Assembly: GCA_963841845.1 (NCBI GenBank)
Contig: CAWJEG010000013.1
Coordinates: forward strand, 186,001 to 250,000
From: CAVVGZ01 sp963841845
GTDB lineage: Bacteria; Chloroflexota; Anaerolineae; Anaerolineales; Anaerolineaceae
Direction of reading: 5' to 3'
DNA: 64,000 nt
In this document: positions 44,799 to 56,412 of the stretch, in pieces
Layout: every line of letters begins with the position of its first letter
Position numbering within the stretch: position 1 is the first letter of the stretch
Made by a program: the position numbers and the translations under genes
The notes under the pieces: model-generated
The model's database searches: none
What the model was told of the DNA's origin: nothing
The model's input: only the letters and a program-made list of their open reading frames with translations

Positions 44799-47543
44799 TC
44801 AAAGCATTTCTCGAATAATACGATGCGTCATTGATAGGGCCATTTCTAAACCATCCGGATTTTTTCCGCCTGCCTGTGCAAAATCAGGTCTCCCCCCTCC
44901 ACTCCCATCGATATATTTTGAAATTTCTTTTACAATCCGGCCAGCATTTAAACCCTTTTCCACGAGATCGTCGGTAATTGCAGCAACGATGATGGGTTTA
45001 TCTTCAAATATACTACCAAGAATCACAACACCGGTATGAACTTTCTGCTTAAAATAATCTGTCATTTCCCTAAGTGTCGCAATATCAGAAGATTTTATCT
45101 CTTTGCTCAATACTGGTAGATCGGAGCTTGGATCGAATGATTTGACATCCTGTTCAAACTGTGAAAAAGCAATCCTAAAACGCAATTGCTGGATTTCATT
45201 TTTCAATTGATTTCTTTCACCAAGAATTGTTTGGATTTTATCCGGCAAATCCTGTGAGCTGGTCTCAAATAAGGCTGATCCATCCTTCAATAATTCGAAT
45301 CGGTGTTTCACAAGTTCATATGCACCCCTTCCAGTAACCGCTTCTATACGCCGGATACCAGCCGCTACACTTCCTTCTGAAGTAATCAGAAACATACCAA
45401 TTTCGTTCGTGTGATCAACGTGAGTGCCACCACATAATTCATATGATAATATTTCCTCGTCTCCGATCTGAATTGTGCGTACATTTTCTCCATATTTTTC
45501 CCCAAACAACGCAGTGGCACCTTCTGACAAGGCTTCACTCAGCGGCATATTTTGAACATGGAGCCCGTAATCATCATATATTAATCGGTTTACGTTATCC
45601 TGAATTTCAACTAGCTGCTGCATTGTCAAAGGTCCAGGATTAGAAAAATCAAATCTTAGCTTATCTGGTGTAACAAGGGAACCTGCCTGTCTGGCATGAT
45701 CGCCTAACACCGCTTGAAGCTCTCTGTGCAGCAAGTGGGAAGCAGTATGATTACGCATAATATCTCTTCTTCTGCGTTGATCCACTTTTATTAATGCAGA
45801 ATCACCAACTCCCGGGTTTCCCTCCAAAACAACTCCAAGATGGCTGATGAGACCGGCAGAAGGTTTTCGAGTATCATGAATTTGAATTTTCCAATACGGG
45901 CTGTCAATTGCTTCGATCCATCCCGTATCCGATACTTGCCCACCTGATTCCACATAAAAACATGTTTTTGACACGATGATTTCTACTTGGTCCCCCGGTT
46001 TTACACTATCAACAGGGGATCCATCTTTTACTATCGCAATTATTCTTCCATCGATTAATAGTTTTGAATACGGATCTGCCTCAACACCCGAAAACGGCAG
46101 CAAGGCTTTCTCTACAAGAACAGAAAACAATTTTTGATATAGATTCAGCGTGTCTGTTGCATCTGATTCGAATGATTTTCCAGCCCCGGATATAATTTTA
46201 TGTTCTTCCATTGCGATCGTAAATCCTTCTTCATCAACCCTTAAGCCATGTTCGTTTGCTATATCTTTGGTTATTTCAACCGGTAGCCCGTGGGTTGCAT
46301 AGAGCTCGAAAGCAGCCTTGCCATCAATAATATTTGAAGATTGATTTTTTGTTAAGTCAATTAGTTCATTTAGTTGAAGCAAACCATTTTCGACTGTGTT
46401 GATAAATCTCTCTTCTTCCTTCCTGATATGGTTAAGAATAGTGGATTTATGCTTTTGAAGTTCAGGATAAAAATCCCCATAAAGTTCAATAACCTTGCCT
46501 GAAACCTTAAATAAAAATGGTTCTTTGATACCCAGCTTGCCGCCAAATAAAAACGCTCTCCTGATAATCATTCTGCAAATATAGTTCCGGCCGATATTGC
46601 CGGGAATAACTCCATCCGCAATCAAGAACGCTGAAGCCCGGCAATGGTCGGCAATCACCCTGTAAGGAGTAAAATTTTGGTCCCTTTGATATTCGCTATC
46701 CCCTGTGATGCCCCTTATGGATTCAACAACAGGAAATAACAAATCTGTCCGGTAATTTGATGGAACACCCTGTAGAACCGATACAATTCTGTCTAAACCC
46801 ATTCCTGTATCAACATGTTTTGCAGATAATGGTTCCAAGCTGTCCTGGTTAACCCGGTTATATTGGATAAAGACTAAATTCCACAACTCAACAAAACGAC
46901 TGCAGTTTCCATTGACAGAACATACATGGCCTGGTTCTTCCTTCCGATTACACGCATTTTCCCCTCTATCTATATGAATTTCACTGCAAGGGCCGCAAGG
47001 TCCTGTGTCAGCCATCTCCCAGAAGTTTTCTTTTCTCCCGAAATAATGAATATGGGTAGTATCTATTCCGGGTTGCTGCCCCCATGAGTCAGCAGCCTCT
47101 AAATCTGTTTCGATTTCACCTTTTTCATCTTTGAAACAGGTCACATATAATTTTGAAGGCTCCAATCCCCAAACCTCAGTCAATAGCTCCCAGGCCCAAT
47201 TAATTGCCTCATTTTTGTAATAATCCCCAAAGGACCAATTTCCCAGCATTTCAAAAAATGTGTGATGGGTATCATCCCTGCCCACATCATCAAGATCGTT
47301 ATGTTTTCCAGCTACACGCATACACTTTTGCGAGTTAACAGCCCTAGTGTAATCCCTCCGGTCCGCACCGAGAAACACATCTTTAAACTGAACCATTCCG
47401 GCATTCGTGAAGAGTAGTGTTTGATCTCCGCCAGGTACCAATGAGGAAGAGGCAACAAACTTGTGTCCCCGTTCTACAAAGAAATCAACGAATGATTGGC
47501 GAATTTGATGACCGGATAGTATTTTCTGCATGCTTATCTCCAA
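44799..47543 (-). CDS. alaS: Alanyl-tRNA synthetase
   Basis: 914 residues. The class II catalytic core opens SGHQIRQSFVDFFVERGHKFVASSSL and has MRVAGKHNDLDDVGRDDTHHTFFEMLGNWSFGDY. The editing domain has HTASHLLHREL (~residue 590) and the CGGTHVDHTNEIG metal site (~695), and the C-terminal domain ends SGGGRPDFAQAGG, so all AlaRS modules are present and the frame is intact. It charges tRNA-Ala. A -10/-35 pair lies 36-64 bases upstream of the start. Confidence 0.96.
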   Translation of the reverse strand: MEISMQKILSGHQIRQSFVDFFVERGHKFVASSSLVPGGDQTLLFTNAGMVQFKDVFLGADRRDYTRAVNSQKCMRVAGKHNDLDDVGRDDTHHTFFEMLGNWSFGDYYKNEAINWAWELLTEVWGLEPSKLYVTCFKDEKGEIETDLEAADSWGQQPGIDTTHIHYFGRKENFWEMADTGPCGPCSEIHIDRGENACNRKEEPGHVCSVNGNCSRFVELWNLVFIQYNRVNQDSLEPLSAKHVDTGMGLDRIVSVLQGVPSNYRTDLLFPVVESIRGITGDSEYQRDQNFTPYRVIADHCRASAFLIADGVIPGNIGRNYICRMIIRRAFLFGGKLGIKEPFLFKVSGKVIELYGDFYPELQKHKSTILNHIRKEEERFINTVENGLLQLNELIDLTKNQSSNIIDGKAAFELYATHGLPVEITKDIANEHGLRVDEEGFTIAMEEHKIISGAGKSFESDATDTLNLYQKLFSVLVEKALLPFSGVEADPYSKLLIDGRIIAIVKDGSPVDSVKPGDQVEIIVSKTCFYVESGGQVSDTGWIEAIDSPYWKIQIHDTRKPSAGLISHLGVVLEGNPGVGDSALIKVDQRRRRDIMRNHTASHLLHRELQAVLGDHARQAGSLVTPDKLRFDFSNPGPLTMQQLVEIQDNVNRLIYDDYGLHVQNMPLSEALSEGATALFGEKYGENVRTIQIGDEEILSYELCGGTHVDHTNEIGMFLITSEGSVAAGIRRIEAVTGRGAYELVKHRFELLKDGSALFETSSQDLPDKIQTILGERNQLKNEIQQLRFRIAFSQFEQDVKSFDPSSDLPVLSKEIKSSDIATLREMTDYFKQKVHTGVVILGSIFEDKPIIVAAITDDLVEKGLNAGRIVKEISKYIDGSGGGRPDFAQAGGKNPDGLEMALSMTHRIIREML

Positions 47544-47578
47544 GATACAATTTGTATAGAATTCTGATACTGGGGGAT

Positions 47579-47607
47579 ATTATACGTGAATAGAAAGCAA
47601 CCATCAA
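47579..47607 (-). promoter_or_regulatory. Promoter of alaS
   Basis: On the minus strand TTGATG (47602-47607) and TATAAT (47579-47584) are separated by 17 bases: a near-consensus sigma-70-type promoter 36 bases before the alaS ATG. Confidence 0.7.
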
Positions 47608-47620
47608 TGAATGATAATAG

Positions 47621-47652
47621 AACGAAGCTGATATCAAATATTCAGCTTCGTT
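47621..47652. terminator. Inverted repeat between alaS and the C25 peptidase gene, possible terminator
   Basis: AACGAAGCTGA (47621-47631) pairs with TCAGCTTCGTT (47642-47652) around a 10-base loop. It lies 23 bases after the peptidase stop codon, where a terminator would be expected. The T-rich side is on the plus strand rather than downstream on the minus strand, so efficiency for the peptidase gene is uncertain. Confidence 0.5.
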
Positions 47653-47674
47653 TTATATTACCCTTTGCCAAGGG

Positions 47675-50480
47675 TTATCTTGATATGGCCAGTTTGATCA
47701 TTTTTCCGGTCGAATCAATTGTAGCCTTTGCGTAATGAACATGAGTTTGTTGTAATGATTTAATATTCTTTTTAAAAGACACCACCACTTTTCCGGTTGG
47801 TTCCCTCAGGGTTGATTTAATCTCAAACTGAGTACCGTTTTCATTCATAATCATTTCAGGTTTCTTATATTTATGTTGATTTACCGCTTTTATTTCCGCA
47901 TCATCTAACCCTGGCAGATACATTTCAACGATTTGTTTTAGCTCTGAAAGTATGTCCTTAGATAAATTTGGTGGGTCAATTTGTAGACTGTTTTCTTCAC
48001 AAACAATATTTATTGAATCATCATTAAATCCCCTCGGTATAAACTTTGCGTTTTGTCCTTCGTAAAGCCGAGCAAGCGGGTCACCAAAAAGCACGAATGA
48101 TAGCAATGTTTTTTGATCCTCGCCGTCTAGAAACCCCTGACGTTTTTGCATTTCTCTTACCAGGTCAATCTTTGCGTGAAGCAAGGCTTCCCCGGCAGAG
48201 TACCCCGATTCCAGATGATACCAGAAAAGATATGCTAAGAAATCAGCTCCAATCAGTGGAGTGGACACTGACCCATATGAAATGCCGGTAGAGCCAATGA
48301 AAACTTGAGTCCCAATTGATAGGAATTTTATAGCTATAGAATCGTTTTCTTTCTTATCAATTATGTGTCCCGCCATAACAAGCTTCGCTAAATACAACCT
48401 TCGGTGTTTTTCCATTTTTTGGCAAATCATTGGGTGTTAGTGCTATAGGATAATCTGGTCCCGGAATTGGGTCCGCAAGGTCTCTTTGCCCGTACCAGCT
48501 TGAACTGTCCTCTAAGCCATGCAGATTGTAATATCCCAGTTGAGCGGTCGTATTTTCGGTTTTTATACTCCCTGACACATCTGGCGGAGAAATGCTAATT
48601 TTTTTTGCATCCCCAATCGTTCTATAAACAGCCATTGAAGATTCTTTCCAGGTGGAAGCCGTGTAACCGAAACTTCGAGAAATGACACCTTTGCTTTTCT
48701 TATTAAGATTACCCCGTAGTGATCCAAATAGGCTTCCAAAGCCACTGGGCATTTCAATCTTATTCCACCAGGAAACTCTTCTCTTTTGGTTTTTGTGGTA
48801 TTGGATAGAATCTCGAAGCTGCGCAAGTAGTAAGCCAGGCTCTGCCCCGTTTTCCCCGATAATTCTTCCTACGGGCCAATTTTGAAGATAATAATTTGTA
48901 TCAAGGGTCGCATAAGGATTATCGGATGAAATGAAATCATCTGAATCATCTGTGGGATTAGGCAATTTATGATAAGGAATTACATCAGGACCACCAATGA
49001 TAATTAAAGCCCCAATTTTTTCCCCTTTTTTTGAAAGAGCTCTATCGAGGTCAATTAATGCCAGTTTTATTTTCCATGGATCGATTTGTTCAATTGTTAT
49101 AACACCTAATCTTTTATTACTCTCCAAATCATCTGGAAAATAGAGAGCAGCACCCCATCCATTTTGTTTCCTAATCTGGTCTGATAGGAGGCGCATTTCC
49201 TGTTCAATAACTGTAAATGTGTGTTCCCCAAATTTCTTTTTTAGTCCGGTTTTTGAAGAGATGAGTATACACAATGGGTACCGATTGTCTGTTTTTCCAA
49301 TTTCCGGCTGATTTAATTTCTTTGCTAATCGCGTAAAAACCAGTTCGACACTTTTCAGGCTTTCTTTTGCCGACCGGTCATTTTTTTGTTTATTAATGGA
49401 ATCACTATTTTCAATATCTGGGTATGCATGATTTTGGGTGTCCTGATCCAATTTTGATGAATCATTCTCATTACCCTCCTGAAAATCTTTTTCAGTCAGG
49501 TTATTTATTGGTTTTTGAATTAGATTGCTATTATCCCCTGAAATCAGGGTATTAACCTGGTCATTTTGAATAGCAGAATCGGTAATTATGCTTTTAGACC
49601 GTAATAACTCATCCTCAAGATTAAGTAAAAAATTCTTCGATCCTTTGGATCCACCGGACCAATCACCATCAGAAATTGATGTAATCGTATTCCAACCCAA
49701 ACTTGAACTTACTAATCCCGGAATTGGTAGTTGGAAATCTATATATAAATTTTCTGGCCATAGTGAAATGAATTGATGGTCATCACCCCACAATCTATTG
49801 GGAACCTGACCGGCTATATCGTTAATAACACATTCGTTTAGCTGCTTTAACGCCCCTTTTTCATCTTGAAGTGTCATTAATACATTTGCTAATAACAACT
49901 TGAAAGGAAGACACTCCGGCCAACGAGCATTATAAATTTTTGATAAATTTAAAGTAGTAGAATCATCCTTGCGTTCATTAACTATGCGCAAATGTAATAC
50001 GGATGGCAATGTTAATGTTGGCGTGCTTCCAATCACATCTATGATCGTTTCTTCAGCCTCTTCCAATTTTCCAAGTTTGAAGTATTCTATTGATTTTGCG
50101 ATTAATAGCGACCATTCAGGCAGCTTTATATCGATCGAAATATTGACATTAAGACTTCGAACACACGATAGACTGTTTTCGTATAATATCGGATCTACAT
50201 TTTTCGCCGCAAAAGCCAGCAATTCATAAGCTTCAATAAATTCAGGGTCTTTATTTAAAATACCATTCAGAATATTTATCGCATTATTAATCTGACCTTC
50301 ACCTAAATAAGCTTTTGCTAACAAAGATTCAATAAATAAATCGTTGGGGTATCTTTCCAGCCATTTTTGGGAAGATTGCCTGGCGAAATGATAAGCATTT
50401 GCATTTATTGCAGTATTAATGAGCATTATCATAGATTTTCTGGACAACAATCTTTGAGAACTGGCTGATTTAGAGGTCAT
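47675..50480 (-). CDS. TPR-containing C25 (gingipain-like) cysteine peptidase (single frameshift)
   Basis: About 935 residues after repair. The N-terminal ~230 residues are TPR-like helical repeats; a low-complexity acidic linker follows (~290-380); the rest is a peptidase C25/caspase-like domain: IIIGGPDVIPYHKLP, SSDNPYATLD, VGRIIGE, the catalytic His in YYNLHGLED (H654) and Cys in FSEACYGG (C701), then FIGSTGISYG and GADFLAYLFW. The first frame stops at 48357 just after the Cys; deleting one G of the coding-strand GGG (+ CCC 48369-48371) gives CYGGHIIDKKEN and continues to 47675. The start at 50480 has a strong AGGAGG site, so this is a gene separate from the TPR gene it overlaps by 11 bases. 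No signal peptide is seen, so a cytoplasmic protease is likely. Confidence 0.72.
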
Positions 50481-53400
50481 TTATATAATTTACCTCCTGT
50501 GAATTGTGAACAAAATTGAGTGCCGTAATTGCAGCCAATTCTCTGCGAATCTGAATATTATCTGCTGCGAATTCAACTGCTTTTGTTAGCATTTTCTCAG
50601 CAGCTACATAATCTTTGAATTCTTTAAAGATTAATGCAATTCGATAATACGGTAAAAAATCTTCGGGATATGTATCCATTGCCCGCTGGTAAATCTTTAT
50701 TGACTGGCTGAATTCTTTTTTCTGGTATAGGATATTTCCCAGGTCAAGGTAAGAATCCAGGCAATTTTTCGGATTGCTATTAATTTCTTCTCCCAGGTAA
50801 TATTCAACTTTATCGGGGATATCCATATTTCCTTTGGATATCAGCTAAAAGCTTGTTAATCCCTGGTAAATATAGGATTTAATTTTAATAGCCTCATAAG
50901 CATATAGTTCGGCTTGTTGAATAAATCCACCTTCAAAGTGATATTTAGCATATGCACCAAGAAATTCTGGTTTTGTATTAAATTGATCCTTCTTTTTCCC
51001 CAGAACATTTATTGCTTGATTTGGACCTTCCAATTCTATCGACCAACTCGCCACATTTTAACACTATTTCGAGTGGGAATAAATTCAAATCTAGCCATTG
51101 CCTCATTTAATATTTTTACTGCCCTCTCGGGACGTCCCAATTTCTCTTGAAGGATAGAATAAGCCAAAATAATCTCGATATCATCCGGGTGCTGGATGTA
51201 CATTTTTTCAGCAAGGTCACTGGCATCCAATATATTCCCACTATCATAAGCCATCGTTGCTCCAACTAATAACGGCTCGTAATAATTTGGAGCCACCTCA
51301 ATTGATTTATTTATGTATGATATTCGCTCGATGGTAATTCCCTAACAGCGCATATGCTTTCGCAAATCCTAAATTTAGTTGGTAATTATCCGGTATTTCG
51401 TTCACTGCATTTTTCAAATACCTCAATGGCTAACTCTGGCTGGTTGTTTTTCAAGATAAGCCTGACCAAGATTGAGGTAAATTGAGACATTATCTGGAAG
51501 ATAATTTAGTGATTTTTGGTAATGGTAGATGGATTCAGCATTCCTGGTAATTTTTTCAGCCAACCGTCGCAGCATTAAAATGCCAATTAGGTTCATCCGG
51601 ATAATTAATAAGAGCCATTTTAATGCTTTCATATGCCTCTCTATAATTTCCCAGTTCCTCACATATTCTTGAATATACTAATTGCCCAAATGGATTATCC
51701 GGATCCATATAAATGCATACCTTAGCTAATTGATACCCCAAGTCAAGATTCGTTTTGGATAATCCAAAGGCGGCATTTACCAGAACATCAATACGTGTTT
51801 CCTGATAATTGGCCAATTTATTCAATGCTTCATATCTCGCCATTTTCCGGTAAATGGATGATAAGAGTATATCTTCACTGATCATTTTGAAGGCCATGTA
51901 TCGATTCATCAATTTCACCGGTTGAGTTAGCCAGAAGGTCGAAAATTATTCTTAAGTTTCCAAGAGATTTTTCGGGTAATTTCGAATTATTTTCTATGAA
52001 ATCGATTGATGGGTTCACAAATTCCAAATAATTTTCCTTGAATTTTTTCAAGGAAATCCAACATGATATTCACATTGGAGATCATTACACAATGCCTGTT
52101 TTTCCAATGAATGAGCAATGACTTTAAGCAAATAAAAATGTCGCAGCGGTGAACTTGGTGATTTATCCAGATCTTCTTTTGCCAACTGATAAGCCATTTC
52201 CCATTGATATAACTCCAGGGCAGTATCAATAAACGTATGAATATGCCCATTTTCCTTGTTAAGTCTCAAAATTGTTTCCAATTATTTGGTTTTCAGGATT
52301 AGGAAAATTCTAAAATTTGAAAATTATCATAGAATACTTTGAAATTCATTGTTCGCCGTAATCCGTTCTCCATCTCTGATTCTGAATCGAAGGATTAATG
52401 TCTGGATACGGGGATCTTTATGGTCTATTGATATTATTTTATTCAACCAGTGTTCTGCTTTAGCAAAATGTCCGGAGGCTAATTCATAATCACACATAAG
52501 ACAACAAATTCCGACTAAGGCGTTTAGATATTCCCCAAGATTTTCGTTATTATGATCAATTATTTCTGGTTCTTGATAATCATCCACAAAAGATGCCCAT
52601 TCTAAAGCTTGTTGAAAATCTAATAATTCGAAAGCTAAATCAATAGCCCGGTATCGAGTTGGTAAGTGGTCAGGAGTCTTTTCTATACTTTCCTTAGCTA
52701 AATTAAATGCATTCTGCAGATTACCAAGTCTTCGATTTAGAAAGATATTCCTTATAGATATCTGATATGCTTCTCGAGTGATTTATTCCATTCAGGTGTC
52801 AAATATCTAAAGGGATAATCATTCGAGAAACTGGCTACTCATTTCTACTTTTCAGCTAGGAGGTCTAATGCCGAAGTTATATTAATCAATCGCCCCATCT
52901 ACGTCACCTGATTCGACAGTCAAATCGCTCTTTAAAGTAATTACACAAATCTCATCCGGTTTATTCTCAATAATTTCATCAAGGATTAATTAATTGCATC
53001 GGAATAATTTCCCTGGTTAATCAATATTCCTGCTGCATCAGTATAAGAGATTCAGATTGTTAGCTGTATTTATTTGAATCCACAGATTGATTAATTGCCA
53101 TGAATCATCCAATTTGCCAAGCTTGTAAAATAGAAATGCTGCGCTTTGCAATTGATTTGTGGTTAATTCATCTTTATTTAGATAATTAACCAACACATAT
53201 TCTGCTTCGTCTAATAAATCATTTTGTATGTGCATACGAGCCAGTGATATATAAATATCAGGATTCGTCCGAATAAGTCTTAAAGCAGCATCAATAAAAT
53301 TTGCTCCCATCTTTTTATCTGATATTTTACTTATCATTTCAAAATACCAATCGATAACCTTGGGATCTTCATTGTTTTTTTCAAGTAAATGCAACCCAAG

Positions 53401-53992
53401 TTCAAGCGCATTTTCGGTTTAAAGAGGTTTTTAAAAATGCCTCGGCAAGTATCCTGGTCGTATCAAAGCAATCTGGATTTTCAGCCACCACCTCTTTTAT
53501 AATTGCAATGCCTGCCTCTGCATTGGAACAATCTAGTTCAGCCTTACCATAACCAGCTTTCATCCTCCAGAGTTCTTCTCTGCTTAATTGATATTGGTAT
53601 TGGTTAATATTCCGGTAAATTTGCAGGGCTTCTTCTTCCTGAGATTCTATTAAGTGAATCTCAGCCATTAATAAATTGAACAAAGGATCATTTGGTCTAC
53701 TTAATAAAATCCTTTCACAGGTCGGTTTAATCATTTCAGCAAACACCAATCCCGATTCGGACGGATTAAAAACATATTCAATTAGGCTTGAATGAATATC
53801 TCCCATCTGGGTTTGCAGGTAAAGAATCCATGTATTAACGTCGTTTGGATTGTCTTGAAAGGAAATCTATAAGAATCACTCCAGCTTCCTGGTTCTTTCC
53901 CTGCCTAATTAGCAATAATCCCAGCCTATATGGAAAATCAGAAATTAAAGGCCAGCTGTGCAAACCATCAACGTAAACTTCTTTGGCCCCAA
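50470..53992 (-). pseudogene. Broken remainder of a giant TPR protein (about a dozen frame changes)
   Basis: This continues the TPR protein that begins at 55981, but the frame changes roughly every 300 bases. Readable pieces, all with TPR character, include 53402-53806, 53038-53394, 52327-52587, 52048-52281, 51556-51918, 51423-51662, 51036-51296, 50845-51054 and 50470-50826. Three junctions I worked out are single-base indels: one base missing near 54000, one extra C (coding strand) near 53855, and one extra C near 53412. The pieces keep protein-like TPR sequence, so decay is recent or the breaks are sequence errors. If whole, the protein would be about 1,830 residues. The last piece ends 11 bases inside the peptidase gene. 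Confidence 0.65.
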
Positions 53993-55981
53993 TTAGATCA
54001 CCTGTTTCTTCGTAATAACTTGCCTAACTCTAATATCGTAGAAGGCACCGTTTGGTTTCAATTCTCTGACTTCACCCAATAATGTATGTGCTTCTTCAAA
54101 ATTTTCATGGTCGATATAATATTTAGCGTGTGATAATTTTAATAAAGCGGAATCCGGGATCAACCTGGTTGCAGTTATTATGGTGCTATATAGAAGGTGC
54201 TGGTTGTTTGTAAATCGATATACATTAATCAGCGACTTCCATGGTCTTTCATCATTTTCAAGGAGCAAGGTAGCCCGGGTTAGGTGCGGAATGGCCTGAT
54301 CGTAATCACCTATTGCAGTGAATGCCTCACCCACCAGCAAATAGGACAAACCATTGTTTGGTAAATTTTCAAATACCCTTTTCCCGATTTCAATTACAAG
54401 ATCATATTTCTTGTTATATAAAGCTGTATTTGCCAGTGCAAGTAAATCGTCAATCGAATAATTGATATCATTCTCTACAATAAAATACCTTTCCAAATAG
54501 GAAAACTCCCATAATCCCTTTTGTTCATAAAGGTCTGCCAGATATCTGTTCCCCTCAAAATCCCCGGGATCACAATAGGCTCCCAAAATTGCATATGAAA
54601 GAGATAATTGTTGCTGATTTAATAAATCAAAAATTTTGCTTGCCTGAAACAATAATTCTTGCTGATTTGGAAATATTTCAATTAAATAATTTGCCAACAG
54701 ACTGGCTTCTTCAATCAGATCTAGTTTGATTAAGCTGGACAGCGGTTTGATTAAATCCAATTCATATATTGAATCATCAATTTCTTCGAAAAACAGTTCA
54801 CTGGGTGTGTTTATCATTTTTTCTACGGACTTCTTGGCTATTGATTGAACATCACTGGCATTACCATCTGTCAAATGTTTTTCCGCTTCAACAATCTTTC
54901 GGAAAGGAATAATTAAATGATCACAATTCAATTCTCCGTATGAGTTTGATGGGTTTATGGCATTTTCCTTAGTAAACACTATCCGTCCCGTAGGATTTGT
55001 ATCCGGGGCGCTGCACTTTAGAATAGAATACGTTTCCGTTTGAATTGTGTCTTCAGAATAATAATCTGACCTTGATATCTCACTTAGTCCTGAATTTTCA
55101 ATCACTTTTCTTCTATACTGTGATTCATCGAAAAAATCTTTTTTATTTAATATCATGCCAATTAATTCGACCAGATTTGCTTTTTGTGAATCATTATTAT
55201 TTATATATTCATGACTGGTTGGTAGTAAAAAAAACGGATTCGTCTCATTTATATCCATATTATTGGCAGCAATACTGGAAACAATAAAACGAGACTCTAA
55301 GTATCCCATCAAAGATAAGTGTCGTATCGTTCTATACTGTTCACTAACAGATAATTCTTTTATGAAACCTTTCAAATAATTACAAGTATTTGTTTCGCTA
55401 ACCAGGTTGCATAAATACGTTTTATGAATGAGGAGAAATGTTGCACAGAATGGAAAATGGTTGAACAGGATTTTGCTAATCATAGAAAAATCATCCACCA
55501 TTCCGTACAAACAAATGATTACGGGACCCCATATCTTAATAAACGCATTTTCTGAATAGATCGACGAGGAAAATAAATCCCTAAAAATGGAATGCCAGGA
55601 GGAATTTTGCTTAAATTTTTGAAACAAGCCTAACGAATAATATGAAACTTCCAAGAAATTTTCCGGTACTTTTGGATTTATGAGTTGTTTTTCTAAAACT
55701 CCCAGCACTTTTTCTGTATCGGTATCATCGATGACATCTATTGATTTTCTTTTGTTAGATGGAATTCCATCCTCCATCGTGGTTCTTATTATTGCAAGAT
55801 TGGACGGAATCCAAAAATTGATCCGGTCGCTACCATCCCAGTTAATTAATGTATCGGAGAATTGTTTATCTCCCAAATCCTCCCATAAGAGACTATTAAG
55901 TCTTAATGCGTTGAGTACTTTCGATATATCCTTTCGAGGCAGAACGCTCGCAAGTAATTCAACAAAGTTATTAGGACTCAT
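53993..55981 (-). CDS. N-terminal part of a giant TPR protein
   Basis: 662 intact residues. The first ~380 (NFVELLASVLPRKDISKVL at the start) are a mostly helical region I do not recognise; from ~400 on there are tetratricopeptide repeats such as NGLSYLLVGEAFTAIGDYDQAIPHL and AKYYIDHENFEEAHTLLGEV. There is no signal peptide. The frame stops at 53993 with a non-family tail, and the TPR sequence continues in other frames downstream. It follows the small membrane protein gene by 28 bases and so belongs to the sigma-54-controlled unit. Its likely role is a scaffold or sensor for the C25 peptidase encoded at the end of the unit (inference from gene order). Confidence 0.7.
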   Translation of the reverse strand: MSPNNFVELLASVLPRKDISKVLNALRLNSLLWEDLGDKQFSDTLINWDGSDRINFWIPSNLAIIRTTMEDGIPSNKRKSIDVIDDTDTEKVLGVLEKQLINPKVPENFLEVSYYSLGLFQKFKQNSSWHSIFRDLFSSSIYSENAFIKIWGPVIICLYGMVDDFSMISKILFNHFPFCATFLLIHKTYLCNLVSETNTCNYLKGFIKELSVSEQYRTIRHLSLMGYLESRFIVSSIAANNMDINETNPFFLLPTSHEYINNNDSQKANLVELIGMILNKKDFFDESQYRRKVIENSGLSEISRSDYYSEDTIQTETYSILKCSAPDTNPTGRIVFTKENAINPSNSYGELNCDHLIIPFRKIVEAEKHLTDGNASDVQSIAKKSVEKMINTPSELFFEEIDDSIYELDLIKPLSSLIKLDLIEEASLLANYLIEIFPNQQELLFQASKIFDLLNQQQLSLSYAILGAYCDPGDFEGNRYLADLYEQKGLWEFSYLERYFIVENDINYSIDDLLALANTALYNKKYDLVIEIGKRVFENLPNNGLSYLLVGEAFTAIGDYDQAIPHLTRATLLLENDERPWKSLINVYRFTNNQHLLYSTIITATRLIPDSALLKLSHAKYYIDHENFEEAHTLLGEVRELKPNGAFYDIRVRQVITKKQVI

Positions 55982-56009
55982 AAATTACCTTAATGACTCA
56001 AAATAAAAT

Positions 56010-56336
56010 CTATATACTAATTTGGAGAACAAGATAATACGCAGCAAGTAATAAAATAAAACCAATTAGGATAAGAAATATTCCAATCCCCGATGTGGTC
56101 CTCACCAGTTCATTTAATGCATTGACCAATTCTGATGCATTTCCTACCAGGCCGGAAACGTCCTCAGCCATCCCTTTTTTTGCAAGTTGGGCAGTTTGAT
56201 TAGAAATTGTTCTTAAATCATCTCCCATAACCCGGGCTATTAAGATAAAAACACCTGCTCCGATAGCAACTACACCTAAACCAAAAAGGCATACAGCCAT
56301 CGTTAATATCATATTGTTTACCGTCATCGGAATCAT
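56010..56336 (-). CDS. Small two-helix membrane protein, first gene of the sigma-54 unit
   Basis: 108 residues with two clear membrane segments: about residues 8-35 (ILTMAVCLFGLGVVAIGAGV) and 82-106 (GIGIFLILIGFILLLAAYYL). Between them is an amphipathic stretch rich in Asn, Ala and Leu (QTAQLAKKG, SELVNALNELV), perhaps a short coiled segment. I do not recognise a family. An AGGAGG site precedes the ATG and a -24/-12 promoter lies 35-52 bases upstream. As leader of the unit with the TPR and C25 genes, it may anchor or be cut by that peptidase; this is speculation. Confidence 0.75.
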   Translation of the reverse strand: MIPMTVNNMILTMAVCLFGLGVVAIGAGVFILIARVMGDDLRTISNQTAQLAKKGMAEDVSGLVGNASELVNALNELVRTTSGIGIFLILIGFILLLAAYYLVLQISI

Positions 56337-56370
56337 ATAAGCCTCCTGAATAAATCTCTCAAGAGGCTTG

Positions 56371-56388
56371 ATGCAATTACTGTGCCAA
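56371..56388 (-). promoter_or_regulatory. Sigma-54 (-24/-12) promoter
   Basis: Minus strand TTGGCACAGTAATTGCAT: the GG (+ 56385-56386) and GC (+ 56373-56374) are exactly 10 bases apart, and 12 of the 13 main consensus positions (TGGCACG, four bases, TTGCA) agree. Expected transcription start is near 56361, leaving a ~25-base leader with an AGGAGG site before the small membrane protein gene. It lies between the sigma-54 activator gene and its presumed target unit. Confidence 0.82.
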
Positions 56389-56412
56389 TGTGTTTTCTAC
56401 AGGCGTTGATTA

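Noticed and set aside
47675..55981. Possible TPR-CHAT partner of a type III-E CRISPR effector (Craspase).
   Set aside because: No CRISPR array or Cas7-11-like gene is present, and the peptidase motifs fit C25 (gingipain-like) rather than Csx29.
56339..56369. Inverted repeat AAGCCTC/GAGGCTT that would bury the Shine-Dalgarno sequence of the small membrane protein gene.
   Set aside because: The predicted sigma-54 start near 56361 excludes the left arm from the transcript, so the hairpin should not form in RNA.
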